Part shown: positions 6,619 through 15,087 of the stretch, piece by piece
Layout: each line of letters begins with the position of its first letter
Position numbering within the stretch: position 1 is the first letter of the stretch
Assembly (NCBI GenBank): GCA_002293455.1
Contig: DBDH01000064.1
Location: 1-26,107, forward strand
DNA from: Treponema sp. UBA937
GTDB lineage: Bacteria; Spirochaetota; Spirochaetia; Treponematales; Breznakiellaceae
Reading direction: 5' to 3'
Length of the DNA stretch: 26,107 bases
Position numbers and translations under genes: made by a program
Notes under the pieces: model-generated
Told to the model about the DNA's origin: nothing
Database searches by the model: none
What the model saw: only the letters and a program-made list of their open reading frames with translations

Positions 6619-7637
6619 TGCTTAACCTCCCACATAGCAAGAACATCCGGAACGGTCATCCCAAGACCAAGACCTTCGGCCACGCTCGTAAGAAGATCTT
6701 CCTCAAATTGCTTTATTTTGATAAAACACGCAACAGTATCGACGGCAAAAGGCCGCCGATGAAAAAGCCTTTGGGCTAACGTATACAGATATTTCGCGCT
6801 TTCATTCTGAACATAACGAGGGTCCAACTTCCAGGATTCTTCCTGTTTTTCAGGATTTACAAAAGCCGCCCTTTTCCAACCGGACCAATCATCATAACTG
6901 TTCGGGGCAAATTGCATACATTCCAGCGCGTCATCGGCAAGACTCTTTTTTCCCTTTCCAAGAGAAATATCTACAAGCTTCTCGGCAATTTTTTCGGTAT
7001 CCATATTGTAATATGTTTTCAGTCTTAAAGACCAAATAACATTTCTCATCGAAATTTCTTCTTCGATTATTTTTTTTATTGATATGCAGTCATTTTTGGG
7101 AACACTGAGCAGAGAATTCCAAAGATTCACATAATATTGACGATCTATTTCAATAAAAAGCAATACCAGTTTTTTACTGTCGGCAATGTCGTCCTTCCGG
7201 TCAAGAATCCAATGATATTCGGTATCCTTCAACATAAGATCGAGATCGGGATACGCGTCAAAATGTATCGTCCCAAAAGACCCCAGGTCTGCCGTATGCG
7301 GAAGTTTTGGATCCTTGGCAACCCAGGCGTTCAACATAGCTTTAAGATCGCTAATTTCATAACTTTGCACAAGTTTCACAAGAAAATCCGGCACATCCGA
7401 AAAAAATGAAACGATGCGGACTATTTGATTGACGGTTCGGCAAATGATGCGCCATTCCAGATCGGGAAGCAGCTCGCGTTCGGGCAAATCTTTGCTGCCT
7501 TCGGAAAAAATCAGCCTGTCAAGATCGTTGAGGCGGCCTACGGTATTCAGTTTTGAAAGACCTGAACCGGTATATGATTTTCCGATCATTCCGCAGGCTT
7601 TTGCATAAACAAAAGCCCGCTCTCCCATTCCCGGCAT
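6615..7637 (-). CDS. atpC: V-type ATP synthase subunit C (rotor-to-ring adaptor)
   Basis: 340 residues matching the C/d subunit that forms a cup on top of the K ring and links it to the central stalk. Family traits are the start FVYAKACGMIGKSYTG, which matches the AYANARVRAM-like opening, a nearly all-helical composition, and the closing stretch PFAVDTVACFIKIKQFEEDLLTSVAEGLGLG, which matches the ending where the protein contacts the rotor. It lies between the presumed stalk subunit and atpI, a common position in bacterial V-ATPase operons. The stop overlaps atpI by 4 bases. Overall similarity is weak, as usual for this family, so the call depends partly on operon position. Confidence 0.82.
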   Translation of the reverse strand: MPGMGERAFVYAKACGMIGKSYTGSGLSKLNTVGRLNDLDRLIFSEGSKDLPERELLPDLEWRIICRTVNQIVRIVSFFSDVPDFLVKLVQSYEISDLKAMLNAWVAKDPKLPHTADLGSFGTIHFDAYPDLDLMLKDTEYHWILDRKDDIADSKKLVLLFIEIDRQYYVNLWNSLLSVPKNDCISIKKIIEEEISMRNVIWSLRLKTYYNMDTEKIAEKLVDISLGKGKKSLADDALECMQFAPNSYDDWSGWKRAAFVNPEKQEESWKLDPRYVQNESAKYLYTLAQRLFHRRPFAVDTVACFIKIKQFEEDLLTSVAEGLGLGMTVPDVLAMWEVKQ

Positions 7638-7639
7638 AT

Positions 7640-7948
7640 CTACTCGCTTTTAAAAAGAAAAGACTCTGCAAGGCTTATGAAGGCTTCATGATGTATGCTC
7701 TCATTTTCAAAACTTTTCCGGTAGTCCTTGAGGTCTTCATCATAATCACTTTTTACCTTGGAAACAGCTTCCTGGTAACTTTTCTCCAGAAGAGAAACTT
7801 CTTTGCCGTAAAGGTCATCAAAACGGGAACGATATAATTTTTCATTCTCGGCAACCCTTTTGTCAGCTTCAACCTGGGCATCATTGACTAAAGAAGCTGC
7901 TTCCGATTCAACTTCCAGCAAATGACGCAGCATATCCTGCTCATCCAT
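7640..7948 (-). CDS. V-type ATP synthase peripheral-stalk subunit (G/H, NtpF-like)
   Basis: 102 residues, almost entirely charged and helical, with Ala, Glu, Lys and Leu in heptad-like spacing from about residue 8 to 85. It fits the small peripheral-stalk subunit that forms a coiled coil with subunit E. Typical for the family are the short length, an early LLEVESEAASLVNDAQVEAD segment, and position as first gene of the operon. An AAGG site lies about 6 bases before the ATG. The next gene starts 2 bases after its stop codon. Sequence alone would not separate it from other small coiled-coil proteins; the operon decides. Confidence 0.8.
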   Translation of the reverse strand: MDEQDMLRHLLEVESEAASLVNDAQVEADKRVAENEKLYRSRFDDLYGKEVSLLEKSYQEAVSKVKSDYDEDLKDYRKSFENESIHHEAFISLAESFLFKSE

Positions 7949-7976
7949 GGGAACCTTCTTTTGTTTTTTACAAGGA

Positions 7977-8000
7977 CAGATTAAATAAAAATTTAATCTG
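7977..8000 (-). promoter_or_regulatory. Stem-loop in the V-ATPase operon leader
   Basis: A perfect 10-base stem (CAGATTAAAT with ATTTAATCTG) closes a 4-base loop about 30 bases before the first ATPase gene. On the minus strand it is not followed by a T-run, so it is either a weak terminator for the PTS gene upstream or a structure in the leader of the ATPase mRNA. The 108-base spacer also holds TGGACA and A/T-rich sequence further upstream, but I do not find a convincing -35/-10 pair. Confidence 0.45.
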
Positions 8001-8056
8001 CTCTTATATCAAGTATGAATTAATTTTACTTTTTGTCCAGACAGATCGGGAATTCC

Positions 8057-8530
8057 CTAATTTCTTGTAGTGAGAATTTCCTCGTATTTTTTTATCACCT
8101 GCCAAGCTCCCTGGGCATCATTCTGAGACGCTAACTCGGTATAAAACTGAGGGTTGTCCAAGAGCTCGGCCAAGCGCTTCAAAACTTTGAGATGAAGTTC
8201 CGTGTCCCGTACCGGAGCCAATATCATAAACATGATGTACACAGGTTCGCCGTCCAAAGCATCGTAATCAACACCCTTTTTGGAAATACCGAGCATCCCA
8301 CAGATTGAATCCACCGCACTGGTTTTCCCATGAGGAATAGCAATGCCTTTTTGGATGCCGGTAGACATCTTATTTTCTCTTTCTCTCACGGCATCCAAAA
8401 TTTCTTCTCTGCCATTTGAATTCGCGGAGGAACAGAAAAAATCCACCATTTCTTCAAAGGCTTCATCCTTGTCCTCTGCTTCCAACCCGACCTTTATATA
8501 TTCCGGACGGTATAATTCGTATAGAAACAT
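8057..8530 (-). CDS. ptsN: PTS EIIA-like protein, nitrogen-PTS (PtsN) type
   Basis: 157 residues forming one EIIA domain of the fructose/mannitol/nitrogen class. The phosphorylated histidine is His67 in GIAIPHGKT, and the family's LLDN segment lies near the C-terminus. No transport domains (EIIB, EIIC) are attached or adjacent, so a regulatory role is likelier than sugar uptake; the PtsN assignment is an inference from that. The start at 8530 is an ATG with GGGAGG about 8 bases upstream. A TTG at 8545 would place that site inside the gene and is rejected. It stands alone between the secG terminator and the V-ATPase operon. Confidence 0.85.
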   Translation of the reverse strand: MFLYELYRPEYIKVGLEAEDKDEAFEEMVDFFCSSANSNGREEILDAVRERENKMSTGIQKGIAIPHGKTSAVDSICGMLGISKKGVDYDALDGEPVYIMFMILAPVRDTELHLKVLKRLAELLDNPQFYTELASQNDAQGAWQVIKKYEEILTTRN

Positions 8531-8600
8531 CACCTTACCTCCCAAAGAGAGTATTCACAAGATGATAACCGCAATGGTATGTCATCAGTTTTTAATTACA

Positions 8601-8645
8601 AATAAAACCGCCAGGTCCCGGGAAACCCATTCCCAAAACCTGGCG
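8601..8645 (-). terminator. Rho-independent terminator of secG
   Basis: Arms CGCCAGGT (8609-8616) and ACCTGGCG (8638-8645) pair perfectly, with a possible inner GGGAA/TTCCC stem. On the minus strand the stem is followed by GTTTTATTT. It starts 15 bases after the secG stop codon and isolates ptsN from secG transcription. Confidence 0.85.
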
Positions 8646-8659
8646 ATATTTTCGGAAAA

Positions 8660-9010
8660 CTATTCCGCAGCCTGACTATTTGCGTCCGGAACAGGAGTAT
8701 TCTGCTGTTCCTCCAATACTTCATCCAACAACGAACGAGTATTTTCCTGGCGGGCAGTCTGCTCCACAGTACTCGCGGGGGTCCTGTTAATCACAGCCAA
8801 ACTAAAACTAATTACGAGGAAAAGAGCCCCTAAAATAGACGTAGCCCTCGTAAGCACATTGCCCGACCGTGATCCAAAAGCCGAACCGCTGCCGCCGGCA
8901 AAAATCCCGCCTAAACTATCGCCGTCTTCATTCTGAATAAGCACGATCAAAATCAAAAGGATTGATACAATCACAAAAAACACAAGGAGCAATACATTTA
9001 TTATAGCCAT
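8660..9010 (-). CDS. secG: Preprotein translocase subunit SecG
   Basis: 116 residues with the SecG plan: first membrane helix at about residues 3-25 (INVLLLVFFVIVSILLILIVLIQ) ending in the QNEDGDSLGGIFAGGSGSAFGSRSGN loop, then a second helix at about 53-72. The loop with its repeated glycines is diagnostic. SecG joins SecYE in the inner membrane and eases export. The last 40 residues are polar and acidic, a common variable tail. The ATG has GGAG about 8 bases upstream. It is transcribed alone: a terminator follows and a divergent MATE gene lies upstream. Confidence 0.93.
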   Translation of the reverse strand: MAIINVLLLVFFVIVSILLILIVLIQNEDGDSLGGIFAGGSGSAFGSRSGNVLTRATSILGALFLVISFSLAVINRTPASTVEQTARQENTRSLLDEVLEEQQNTPVPDANSQAAE

Positions 9011-9103
9011 TTACACACTCCATACAATGAGACATACCGCTCCGGCAGTCAATCCGGCTTTAAAACAAGCCTGATGCTCTAAAACTTCCGAGAGCTTCCT
9101 ATC

Positions 9104-9189
9104 ATTCTATCGAATGCAAGAAACTTATTCAAGCGCGCGCAATGCCTCTTGTCAACTGGCCAGCAATACCTCTGTGTAATCGATAGAAT
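9104..9189. repeat. 10-bp inverted repeat in the secG/MATE divergent promoter region
   Basis: ATTCTATCGA at 9104-9113 and its perfect complement TCGATAGAAT at 9180-9189 are separated by 66 bases. They flank the candidate secG promoter. Paired distant operators bound by one regulator are possible, but only the symmetry is seen. Confidence 0.5.
9127..9155 (-). promoter_or_regulatory. Candidate secG promoter
   Basis: On the minus strand TTGACA (9155-9150) is followed after 17 bases by TTGAAT (9132-9127). The -35 is perfect and the -10 matches 4 of 6. It points at secG, about 115 bases before the start codon. A long leader is implied if this is the only promoter. Confidence 0.45.
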
Positions 9190-9237
9190 CATTAAAGCTC
9201 TATTGTACGTCTTCCATCTTAGGAGTATAACAATACT

Positions 9238-10596
9238 ATGACCGATATGACCGTAGGAAAGCCGCTCAGTTTGGTTTTTCGTTTTTCATTGCCCCTTCTC
9301 GCCGGAAACCTGCTGCAGCAAATGTACAACATGGTTGACAGCATTGTTGTTGGTAAGTTTGTCGGGAAGGAAGCTCTGGCGGCGGTTGGTAATTCATATA
9401 TCATCAATTTCCTTCTTACTTCGCTTTTTATGGGAATTGGGCTCGGCGCAACAATTTTGATTTCGCAGTTTTTCGGCGCAAAGCAGAATTCCAGGGTTAA
9501 AGAAACCGTGGATACCATGTATATCGCTTTGCTTGTTTCAGGCGCGGCGGTTACGGTTATCGGACTCCTTATTGCCGAACCTTTGCTCCGCCTGATGAAT
9601 ACTCCCGAAGGCCTTACGCTTGATTGGTCGATTCAGTATTTGCGGATTCTCTTCCTCGGGACGATTTTCAGTTTTGGATACAACATTAATGCCGGAATTC
9701 TTCAGGGCTTGGGCGACAGCAAACTGCCGCTCCTGTTTCTTTCTGTTGCAACAGTGTTAAACATCATTTTGGATATTCTTTTTGTCGCCGGATTTGGTTG
9801 GGGCGTATTCGGCGTCGCGCTGGCAACGATTATCGCTCAGGCGTTTTCGTTTATGTTCGGCATCTTTTTTATCAACAAGCGTGTCGATGCCATCAAAATA
9901 TCGTTTAGGCACCTGCGTTTTAATCAATCGATTCTTTTCCAAAGCGTGCGGATTGGGCTCCCCGCGGGCTTGCAGAATATGCTCTTTTCCGTAGGAACGA
10001 TGACGCTTCAACGCCTGGTGAACAGTTACGGCCCGGCTTTTATGGCAGGCTACAGCAGCGTCGGCAAGATCGATACCTTCGCGTTTATGCCGCTCACAAG
10101 TTTTGCCACGGCGGTTACTACTTTTGTCGGACAGAATGTGGGAGCCGGAAAAATGGACCGGGTAAAAAACGGTGTCAGATCGACAATGTTTTTGGCGGGA
10201 GTTGTTTGCATCGTTATCAGCATATTGGTAATTACTTTTAGCCGCTATTTGATCATGGCTTTTTCCAACGATGAAGAAGTTATCAGAACCGGCGTGGAGT
10301 TTCTTCACCGTCTCATGCCGCCTTATATCTTGCTTGCGGTTTTGTTCGTTATCAATTCGGCTTTGCGGGGAGCGGGAACTTCGTTTATTCCGCTGCTGTC
10401 TACTGCCGTATCCCTGTTGATCTTCCGCGTTCCGCTTGCCTATTTTTTAAACAACCATTATGGAAAATACGAAATGTTTTGGTGTTACGGCATAGGCTGG
10501 GCTGCCGGTGTGCTTATTGCCGCGGGGTATTATCTTTCCGGCAGATGGAAACGGAAAGCGTATCAGAGCTTGAACAATGTAAAAGATTCGGAATAA
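9238..10596 (+). CDS. MATE family multidrug/toxin exporter
   Basis: 452-residue inner-membrane exporter with about 12 hydrophobic helices in two similar halves. The N-terminal signature GKPLSLVFRFSLPLLAGNLLQQMYNMVDSIVVG is typical of the MATE family (NorM/DinF side). MATE proteins use Na+ or H+ gradients to expel cationic or lipophilic compounds; the substrate here is unknown. The ATG at 9238 has AGGAG about 12 bases upstream, which is long, and a second ATG lies three codons in. A reductase-like gene follows after 43 bases on the same strand, then a prenyltransferase-like gene, so the exporter may share their transcript. Confidence 0.93.
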   Translation: MTDMTVGKPLSLVFRFSLPLLAGNLLQQMYNMVDSIVVGKFVGKEALAAVGNSYIINFLLTSLFMGIGLGATILISQFFGAKQNSRVKETVDTMYIALLVSGAAVTVIGLLIAEPLLRLMNTPEGLTLDWSIQYLRILFLGTIFSFGYNINAGILQGLGDSKLPLLFLSVATVLNIILDILFVAGFGWGVFGVALATIIAQAFSFMFGIFFINKRVDAIKISFRHLRFNQSILFQSVRIGLPAGLQNMLFSVGTMTLQRLVNSYGPAFMAGYSSVGKIDTFAFMPLTSFATAVTTFVGQNVGAGKMDRVKNGVRSTMFLAGVVCIVISILVITFSRYLIMAFSNDEEVIRTGVEFLHRLMPPYILLAVLFVINSALRGAGTSFIPLLSTAVSLLIFRVPLAYFLNNHYGKYEMFWCYGIGWAAGVLIAAGYYLSGRWKRKAYQSLNNVKDSE

Positions 10597-10639
10597 AAAA
10601 GGGGTCGATCGCGCAGTGAATTGATCTACAGGTATTTTT

Positions 10640-11728
10640 ATGAATGATAAAATTCTAATTGTCGGCGGTTACGGGCAGGTTGGCAAGTATGTAACATTAA
10701 AACTGCTTGAGCTTTTCCCAAACAGAATAATTGTGGCGGGAAGGACTTTACAAAAAGCTGACGATTTTGCCAGAGAGCACAACAGCTCATTTGAAACTTT
10801 ACGAGTCGATATTTATGATGAAGACAGCATCGCGGACGCAGTAAAAAATGTTAACCTTGTTGTTATGTGTTTGACGCCTAAAAATACTGACTTCGCGGAA
10901 TACTGCGTCAAAAATGGTATTCATTACATAGATATTTCTCCCTCTGATGATGTGCTTAAAACGATAAAACGTTTTGACCGGGAAGCCGCAAAGAATCAAT
11001 CGACATGCGTCCTTGGAGTTGGCATAGCGCCGGGATTGTCAAACTTACTTGTTAAAAAATTGAGTGATTACACAGAAGAACTCAACAAGGTGAATATTTC
11101 TTTGCTTCTTGGAATAGGCGAACATCATGGAGAAGACGGAGTAAAATGGCTGTTGGATAATATCAACCGGAATTTTGTCGTAAAAACAAATAACACCGAA
11201 GAAAGCGTTTCACCGTTTATCCAGAAATACAAAACAACATTTCTCGAACCATTAGGGAAGAGAACCGCCTATCGTTTTAATCTTGCTGATCAATTTATCG
11301 TAATGCAGACATTGAATGCCGAGAATGCTTCTTCTTATTTTTGTTATGATTCTCGATTCATCACAACGTATATCAGTGTGTTAAAACACATAGGAGTATT
11401 CAGTCTCTTAAAGTTTCAAACAATGTATCGTTTTATCATGAAGATATTTATTGCCGTTTTGTCTTTAATACGAAAACTCAATTTAGGAACGGATTTTTAC
11501 GGCATACAAATTGATGCAATGGGAATAAAAGATGGACAACAGTTTCCAATTCATATTGGAACAATTGGAAATAACAATTCACAAATCACCGGACACATTG
11601 CGGTTTTTGTTGCTGCAAAACTTCTCAGCGGCAATTATCCTTGCGGTGTGTTTTATTTGGAAGAATTATTTTCAATAGATGATCTGAATGATTTTGGTAT
11701 ACATCCAAAAATAGAAATGTCAATGTAG
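10640..11728 (+). CDS. Saccharopine dehydrogenase-like NAD(P)-binding oxidoreductase
   Basis: 362 residues. A Rossmann fold opens the protein: ILIVGGYGQVGKYV, with the GxGxxG pattern at residues 8-13, followed by an IVAGRT strand for the cofactor ribose. Further family marks are LVVMCLTPKNTDFAEYCVKNGIHYIDIS and the G.APGLSN segment after it. Members include saccharopine dehydrogenase, trans-acting enoyl reductases and many unassigned enzymes; nothing here points to lysine metabolism. A hydrophobic stretch at about residues 255-275 could touch the membrane. The ATG has AGG about 7 bases upstream. Codon use is more A/T-rich than in the flanking MATE and prenyltransferase-like genes, which could mean separate acquisition. 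Confidence 0.8.
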   Translation: MNDKILIVGGYGQVGKYVTLKLLELFPNRIIVAGRTLQKADDFAREHNSSFETLRVDIYDEDSIADAVKNVNLVVMCLTPKNTDFAEYCVKNGIHYIDISPSDDVLKTIKRFDREAAKNQSTCVLGVGIAPGLSNLLVKKLSDYTEELNKVNISLLLGIGEHHGEDGVKWLLDNINRNFVVKTNNTEESVSPFIQKYKTTFLEPLGKRTAYRFNLADQFIVMQTLNAENASSYFCYDSRFITTYISVLKHIGVFSLLKFQTMYRFIMKIFIAVLSLIRKLNLGTDFYGIQIDAMGIKDGQQFPIHIGTIGNNNSQITGHIAVFVAAKLLSGNYPCGVFYLEELFSIDDLNDFGIHPKIEMSM

Positions 11729-11790
11729 ATGCTATTTGATAAACACTGTATAGTTTTATAGACAATTCATTTTAGCATGGAGGTCATGCC

Positions 11791-12636
11791 TTGGCTATAG
11801 ACGAAAAATATGTACCCGATGCCGAAATAATTCTTTCTCACAGAAACGATCTTGGCGCCGATTTTTGGACAACGCCGGATAAGCGTTTGTTTAAAGGTTC
11901 TCCGTTTTCCGCCGTGGACAGCGCGTCAATGCTGCTGGAATTAGGCATGGAACCTTCCGATCCGGTTTTGCGGCAGACCGCCGAATTGTTCTTGAGTGTC
12001 TGGCAGAAAGACGGAAGGTTTAAAGTATATCCATCCGGCGGGATTTACCCGTGCCATACGATTATTGCCGCGGCTCTGCTTTGCCGCATGGGATACGCTT
12101 CCGATGAAAGGCTGCAAAAAACATTTCAGCATCTTTTAGATATTCAATATACCGACGGCGGATGGCGTTGTAACAAGTTTAGTTTCGGCCGCGGACCGGA
12201 AACAGAATATTCAAATCCTCTCCCAACGCTTATGGCTCTCGATGTTTTCCGATTCAGCGGGCTTATCAACACAGACGAAAAACTTAACCGTGCCGTGGAT
12301 TTTTTGCTGGAACATTGGACAATCCGTAAACCTATCGGCCCTTGTCATTATGGAATAGGGAGCTTGTTCATGCAGGTTGAATATCCTTTCCGTAATTACA
12401 ATCTTTTTGTGTATGTCTATGTGTTGTCATTTTACAACCGCGCAAAAAAAGACAAACGCTTTCTGGAAGCGTTTAACATCCTAAAATCAAAGTTGATTGA
12501 CGGACAGATTGTCGTTGAACGTGTTGTTCCAAAACTGGCAGGCCTTTCTTTTTGTAAAAAAGGCGAGCCAAGTGAATTAGCTTCAAAACGGTATCGGGAA
12601 ATAGTGGAAAATCTGCATAGGGAAGTACCAATTTAA
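11791..12636 (+). CDS. Prenyltransferase / squalene-oxidase-repeat protein
   Basis: 281 residues with alpha/alpha-barrel repeats of the terpene-cyclase and prenyltransferase superfamily. Repeat marks include VWQKDGRF, LLDIQYTDGGWRCNKFSFG and the spacing of paired helices with LEL, LLCRMGY and LMALDVFR segments. The QxxDGGW-type motif is visible once (IQYTDGGW). The DXDD or DDTA catalytic motifs of cyclases are not seen, so cyclase activity is unproven. The start is TTG at 11791, with GGAGG 7 bases before it; the nearby ATG at 11786 is in another frame and stops after four codons. The 3' end overlaps thrC by 4 bases, tail to tail. Confidence 0.75.
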   Translation: MAIDEKYVPDAEIILSHRNDLGADFWTTPDKRLFKGSPFSAVDSASMLLELGMEPSDPVLRQTAELFLSVWQKDGRFKVYPSGGIYPCHTIIAAALLCRMGYASDERLQKTFQHLLDIQYTDGGWRCNKFSFGRGPETEYSNPLPTLMALDVFRFSGLINTDEKLNRAVDFLLEHWTIRKPIGPCHYGIGSLFMQVEYPFRNYNLFVYVYVLSFYNRAKKDKRFLEAFNILKSKLIDGQIVVERVVPKLAGLSFCKKGEPSELASKRYREIVENLHREVPI

Positions 12637-14018
12637 TTATACCGAAGCAATTCCGCTTTGAGCGATTCCAAATTTACCGGAATCGTTTTGGACAAAACTT
12701 CCCGTTTCATGACATCTTTTAACGCAGGATGCATCGGGATTTCTCCGGTAATAGGTTCCACGGTTTCGGCGAATTTTGCGGGATGAGCGGTTCCCAAAAC
12801 CGCAAGAGGTCCGTCAATGGACCGGTCATTCTTTGCCGATAATATATCTACCGCGTTCCAGCCTACCGCGCCATGAGGATCTAAGTAATAACCGAATTGT
12901 TTATATACACGGTCAATACATGAACGGGTTTCGTCATCGGTAACAAACGCGCCCCGGATCATCTTTTTTAATTCGTCATAGGACCACTGCGTTTTCATCC
13001 GTTCAAAATTGCTGGGGGCGCCGACATCCATGGCATTGGAAAGCGTCGCTTTGGATTGCCGCTCTTCGTATATACCGTGTTCCAGATAATCGGGAACCGT
13101 TTTGTTGATATTGGTCGCCGCGACAAAGCCGCGGATAGGCGCGCCCATCTTCATAGCGTATAATCCAGCCGTAAGATTGCCGAAGTTTCCGCTGGGAACG
13201 CAAAACAGAATGGGCTTGCCTGCCGCTGCTGCGAAACGCCGGTCTTGAGAAATAGTGATTCCGCCGGATTCATTCCGGGGAGTAGCCTCTCCGTCCGCGT
13301 TTGTTCTGCCGGCAAAAGCGATCCCGGCGCTCGCCGCATAATACACGGCCTGAGGAATCAGGCGGGAAACATTAATCGAATTTGCCGAAGATAAATCAAG
13401 CCTTTTCTTGAGGTCCGCGTCGGAGAAAGCCGCTTTTACGAGGGCTTGGCAATCATCAAAACTGCCTTCAACTTCTATCGCGGAAATATTCCCGCCCAGG
13501 CCCGCAATCTGTTTTTCCTGTAACGGAGTAACCCTTCCTTTGGGATACAGAACCGTTACATTAATTCCTTCGATGTTGAAAAAACCGTCCGCTACCGCGC
13601 CGCCTGTGTCCCCCGAAGTTGCAACGAGAATGTGCAGCGGCCTGTCTTCCCCTCGGCGGAGATACGAAAAAGCCCGCGCCATAAAACGCGCACCGAAATC
13701 CTTAAAAGCGGCGGTTGGTCCGTGAAAAAGTTCCAGCATCATCCTATCGCCTACGGAAATTAAAGGCGCGGAAAAAGGATACGCGGAAGCAGCCATGTCT
13801 TCCAACACAGAGGAAGGAATATCATCTTTTACATAGGGACGGATGGTTTCTACCGCGGTATCGCGAAAATCCATCGTTCCAAGCGACTGAATCACAGCCG
13901 GAGAATACTGCGGAATTTCTTCCGGAATAAAGAGACCTCCGTCAGGAGCGAGGCCTGTAAGAGCGGCTTCGCCAAAGCTGACGGCTTGGGAACGGCTTCG
14001 GGTACTAACATATTTCAT
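12633..14018 (-). CDS. thrC: Threonine synthase
   Basis: 461 residues. It converts O-phosphohomoserine to threonine with pyridoxal phosphate, the last step of threonine synthesis. The cofactor lysine is Lys106 in FHGPTAAFKDFGARF. The opening (STR..AVSFGEAALTGLAPDGGLFIPE), LVATSGDTGGAVADGF and the SANSINVSRL and PSGNFGNLTAG blocks are all standard. An insertion of about 25 residues (236-262), rich in Gly, Asn, Arg and Thr, precedes the PSGNFG block and looks like a surface loop. The ATG overlaps the lgt stop by 4 bases (ATGA), so the two are coupled although functionally unrelated. Confidence 0.95.
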   Translation of the reverse strand: MKYVSTRSRSQAVSFGEAALTGLAPDGGLFIPEEIPQYSPAVIQSLGTMDFRDTAVETIRPYVKDDIPSSVLEDMAASAYPFSAPLISVGDRMMLELFHGPTAAFKDFGARFMARAFSYLRRGEDRPLHILVATSGDTGGAVADGFFNIEGINVTVLYPKGRVTPLQEKQIAGLGGNISAIEVEGSFDDCQALVKAAFSDADLKKRLDLSSANSINVSRLIPQAVYYAASAGIAFAGRTNADGEATPRNESGGITISQDRRFAAAAGKPILFCVPSGNFGNLTAGLYAMKMGAPIRGFVAATNINKTVPDYLEHGIYEERQSKATLSNAMDVGAPSNFERMKTQWSYDELKKMIRGAFVTDDETRSCIDRVYKQFGYYLDPHGAVGWNAVDILSAKNDRSIDGPLAVLGTAHPAKFAETVEPITGEIPMHPALKDVMKREVLSKTIPVNLESLKAELLRYN

Positions 14019-15055
14019 TTGCGGTTCTTTCCTTTTCTTTTTTTCGCAGATACTTTTTTCGCTTTCCTCTTGTGAGATCTTTCTTTTTTGCTTTCAAGAG
14101 GATACACCATAATTGGTTTTGCGTTCGGCAGGCGAGACGCAATAATAATCCAAATAAGTCCGGCACTGATCATAAGGAAACAGAGAATCTGTCCGGTAGA
14201 AAAATTCCACACTGATGAAAAAAGAGCCGTCGGCATATCCGACGGAGCAAGTTCAATCCGATAGCCCAAGTCTGCATCGGGCGCCCTAAAGTATTCGATG
14301 ATGAAGCGGAAAAATCCGTAGCCGATGAGATACATTCCCATCATAAAACCCTTAACCGGTTTATGTTTCCGCAAAAGCCAGAGGAGACAGAAAAGTACGA
14401 TGCCTTCAAAAAACGCTTCATACAACTGAGACGGATGACGCGGCAGATTGATCATCGCATTTGGATCTGTAATGGGAATGCCTGTTTGCTCCGCAATGTC
14501 TCGAACCCATTCCTCGTGAGCGGAAAAACGTCCCGCATAAGGGAAGATCATTCCAAAAGGACTGGATGTAACGCGGCCGAAAAGTTCGCCGTTAATAAAA
14601 TTCCCCAGGCGGCCGAAGGTGTATCCCAACGGAATTGCCGTTGCAACCATATCGCCGATTTCTCTTACATCAAACTTTTTCCGCACTGTATAAATGATAA
14701 TACCAAGAAGACAGCCGATCACCCCGCCATGATAACTCATCCCCTGAAGACCGACAAAGCGGCCGTCTTGAAACGGCCAGAAAATCAGCCAGGGCTTTAA
14801 AAGATATGTCAGCGCATCGTCATACACAAACATGTAAAAAATCCTCGCGCCTAAAACCAGACCGATAATTCCCCAGAAAAAAAGACCTATGACATCCTCA
14901 TCGGCCATGGGAAAATTGCGTTCTTTTATCTGCTTCCTGAACAGTATATATGCAATTGCAAACGCAACCATATACATCAAGCTATACCAACGAAAAGGCA
15001 GATGCGGAATAATTTCAGGTTTTATCCATGAAGGGAAATTAACTGCTAATACCAT
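14015..15055 (-). CDS. lgt: Prolipoprotein diacylglyceryl transferase
   Basis: 346-residue inner-membrane enzyme. It moves diacylglycerol from phosphatidylglycerol to the lipobox cysteine of prolipoproteins, the first step of lipoprotein maturation, which matters greatly in spirochaetes. About seven membrane helices are present. Catalytic blocks are YHGGVIG (108-114, with His109), GRLGNFINGE (148-157) and RHPSQLYEA (206-214). The C-terminal 25 residues are almost all Lys, Arg, Ser and Ala, a cytoplasmic basic tail longer than usual. The ATG has GAGGG about 5 bases upstream. A promoter overlapped by a palindrome lies just before it. Confidence 0.97.
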   Translation of the reverse strand: MVLAVNFPSWIKPEIIPHLPFRWYSLMYMVAFAIAYILFRKQIKERNFPMADEDVIGLFFWGIIGLVLGARIFYMFVYDDALTYLLKPWLIFWPFQDGRFVGLQGMSYHGGVIGCLLGIIIYTVRKKFDVREIGDMVATAIPLGYTFGRLGNFINGELFGRVTSSPFGMIFPYAGRFSAHEEWVRDIAEQTGIPITDPNAMINLPRHPSQLYEAFFEGIVLFCLLWLLRKHKPVKGFMMGMYLIGYGFFRFIIEYFRAPDADLGYRIELAPSDMPTALFSSVWNFSTGQILCFLMISAGLIWIIIASRLPNAKPIMVYPLESKKERSHKRKAKKVSAKKRKGKNRK

Positions 15056-15087
15056 GAAACCCTCTTAATATGGTTTTATTTCGTCCT

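Noticed and set aside
8531..8545. TTG start for the PTS EIIA-like gene
   Set aside because: It would place the GGGAGG ribosome-binding site within the coding sequence; the ATG at 8530 is correctly spaced from it.
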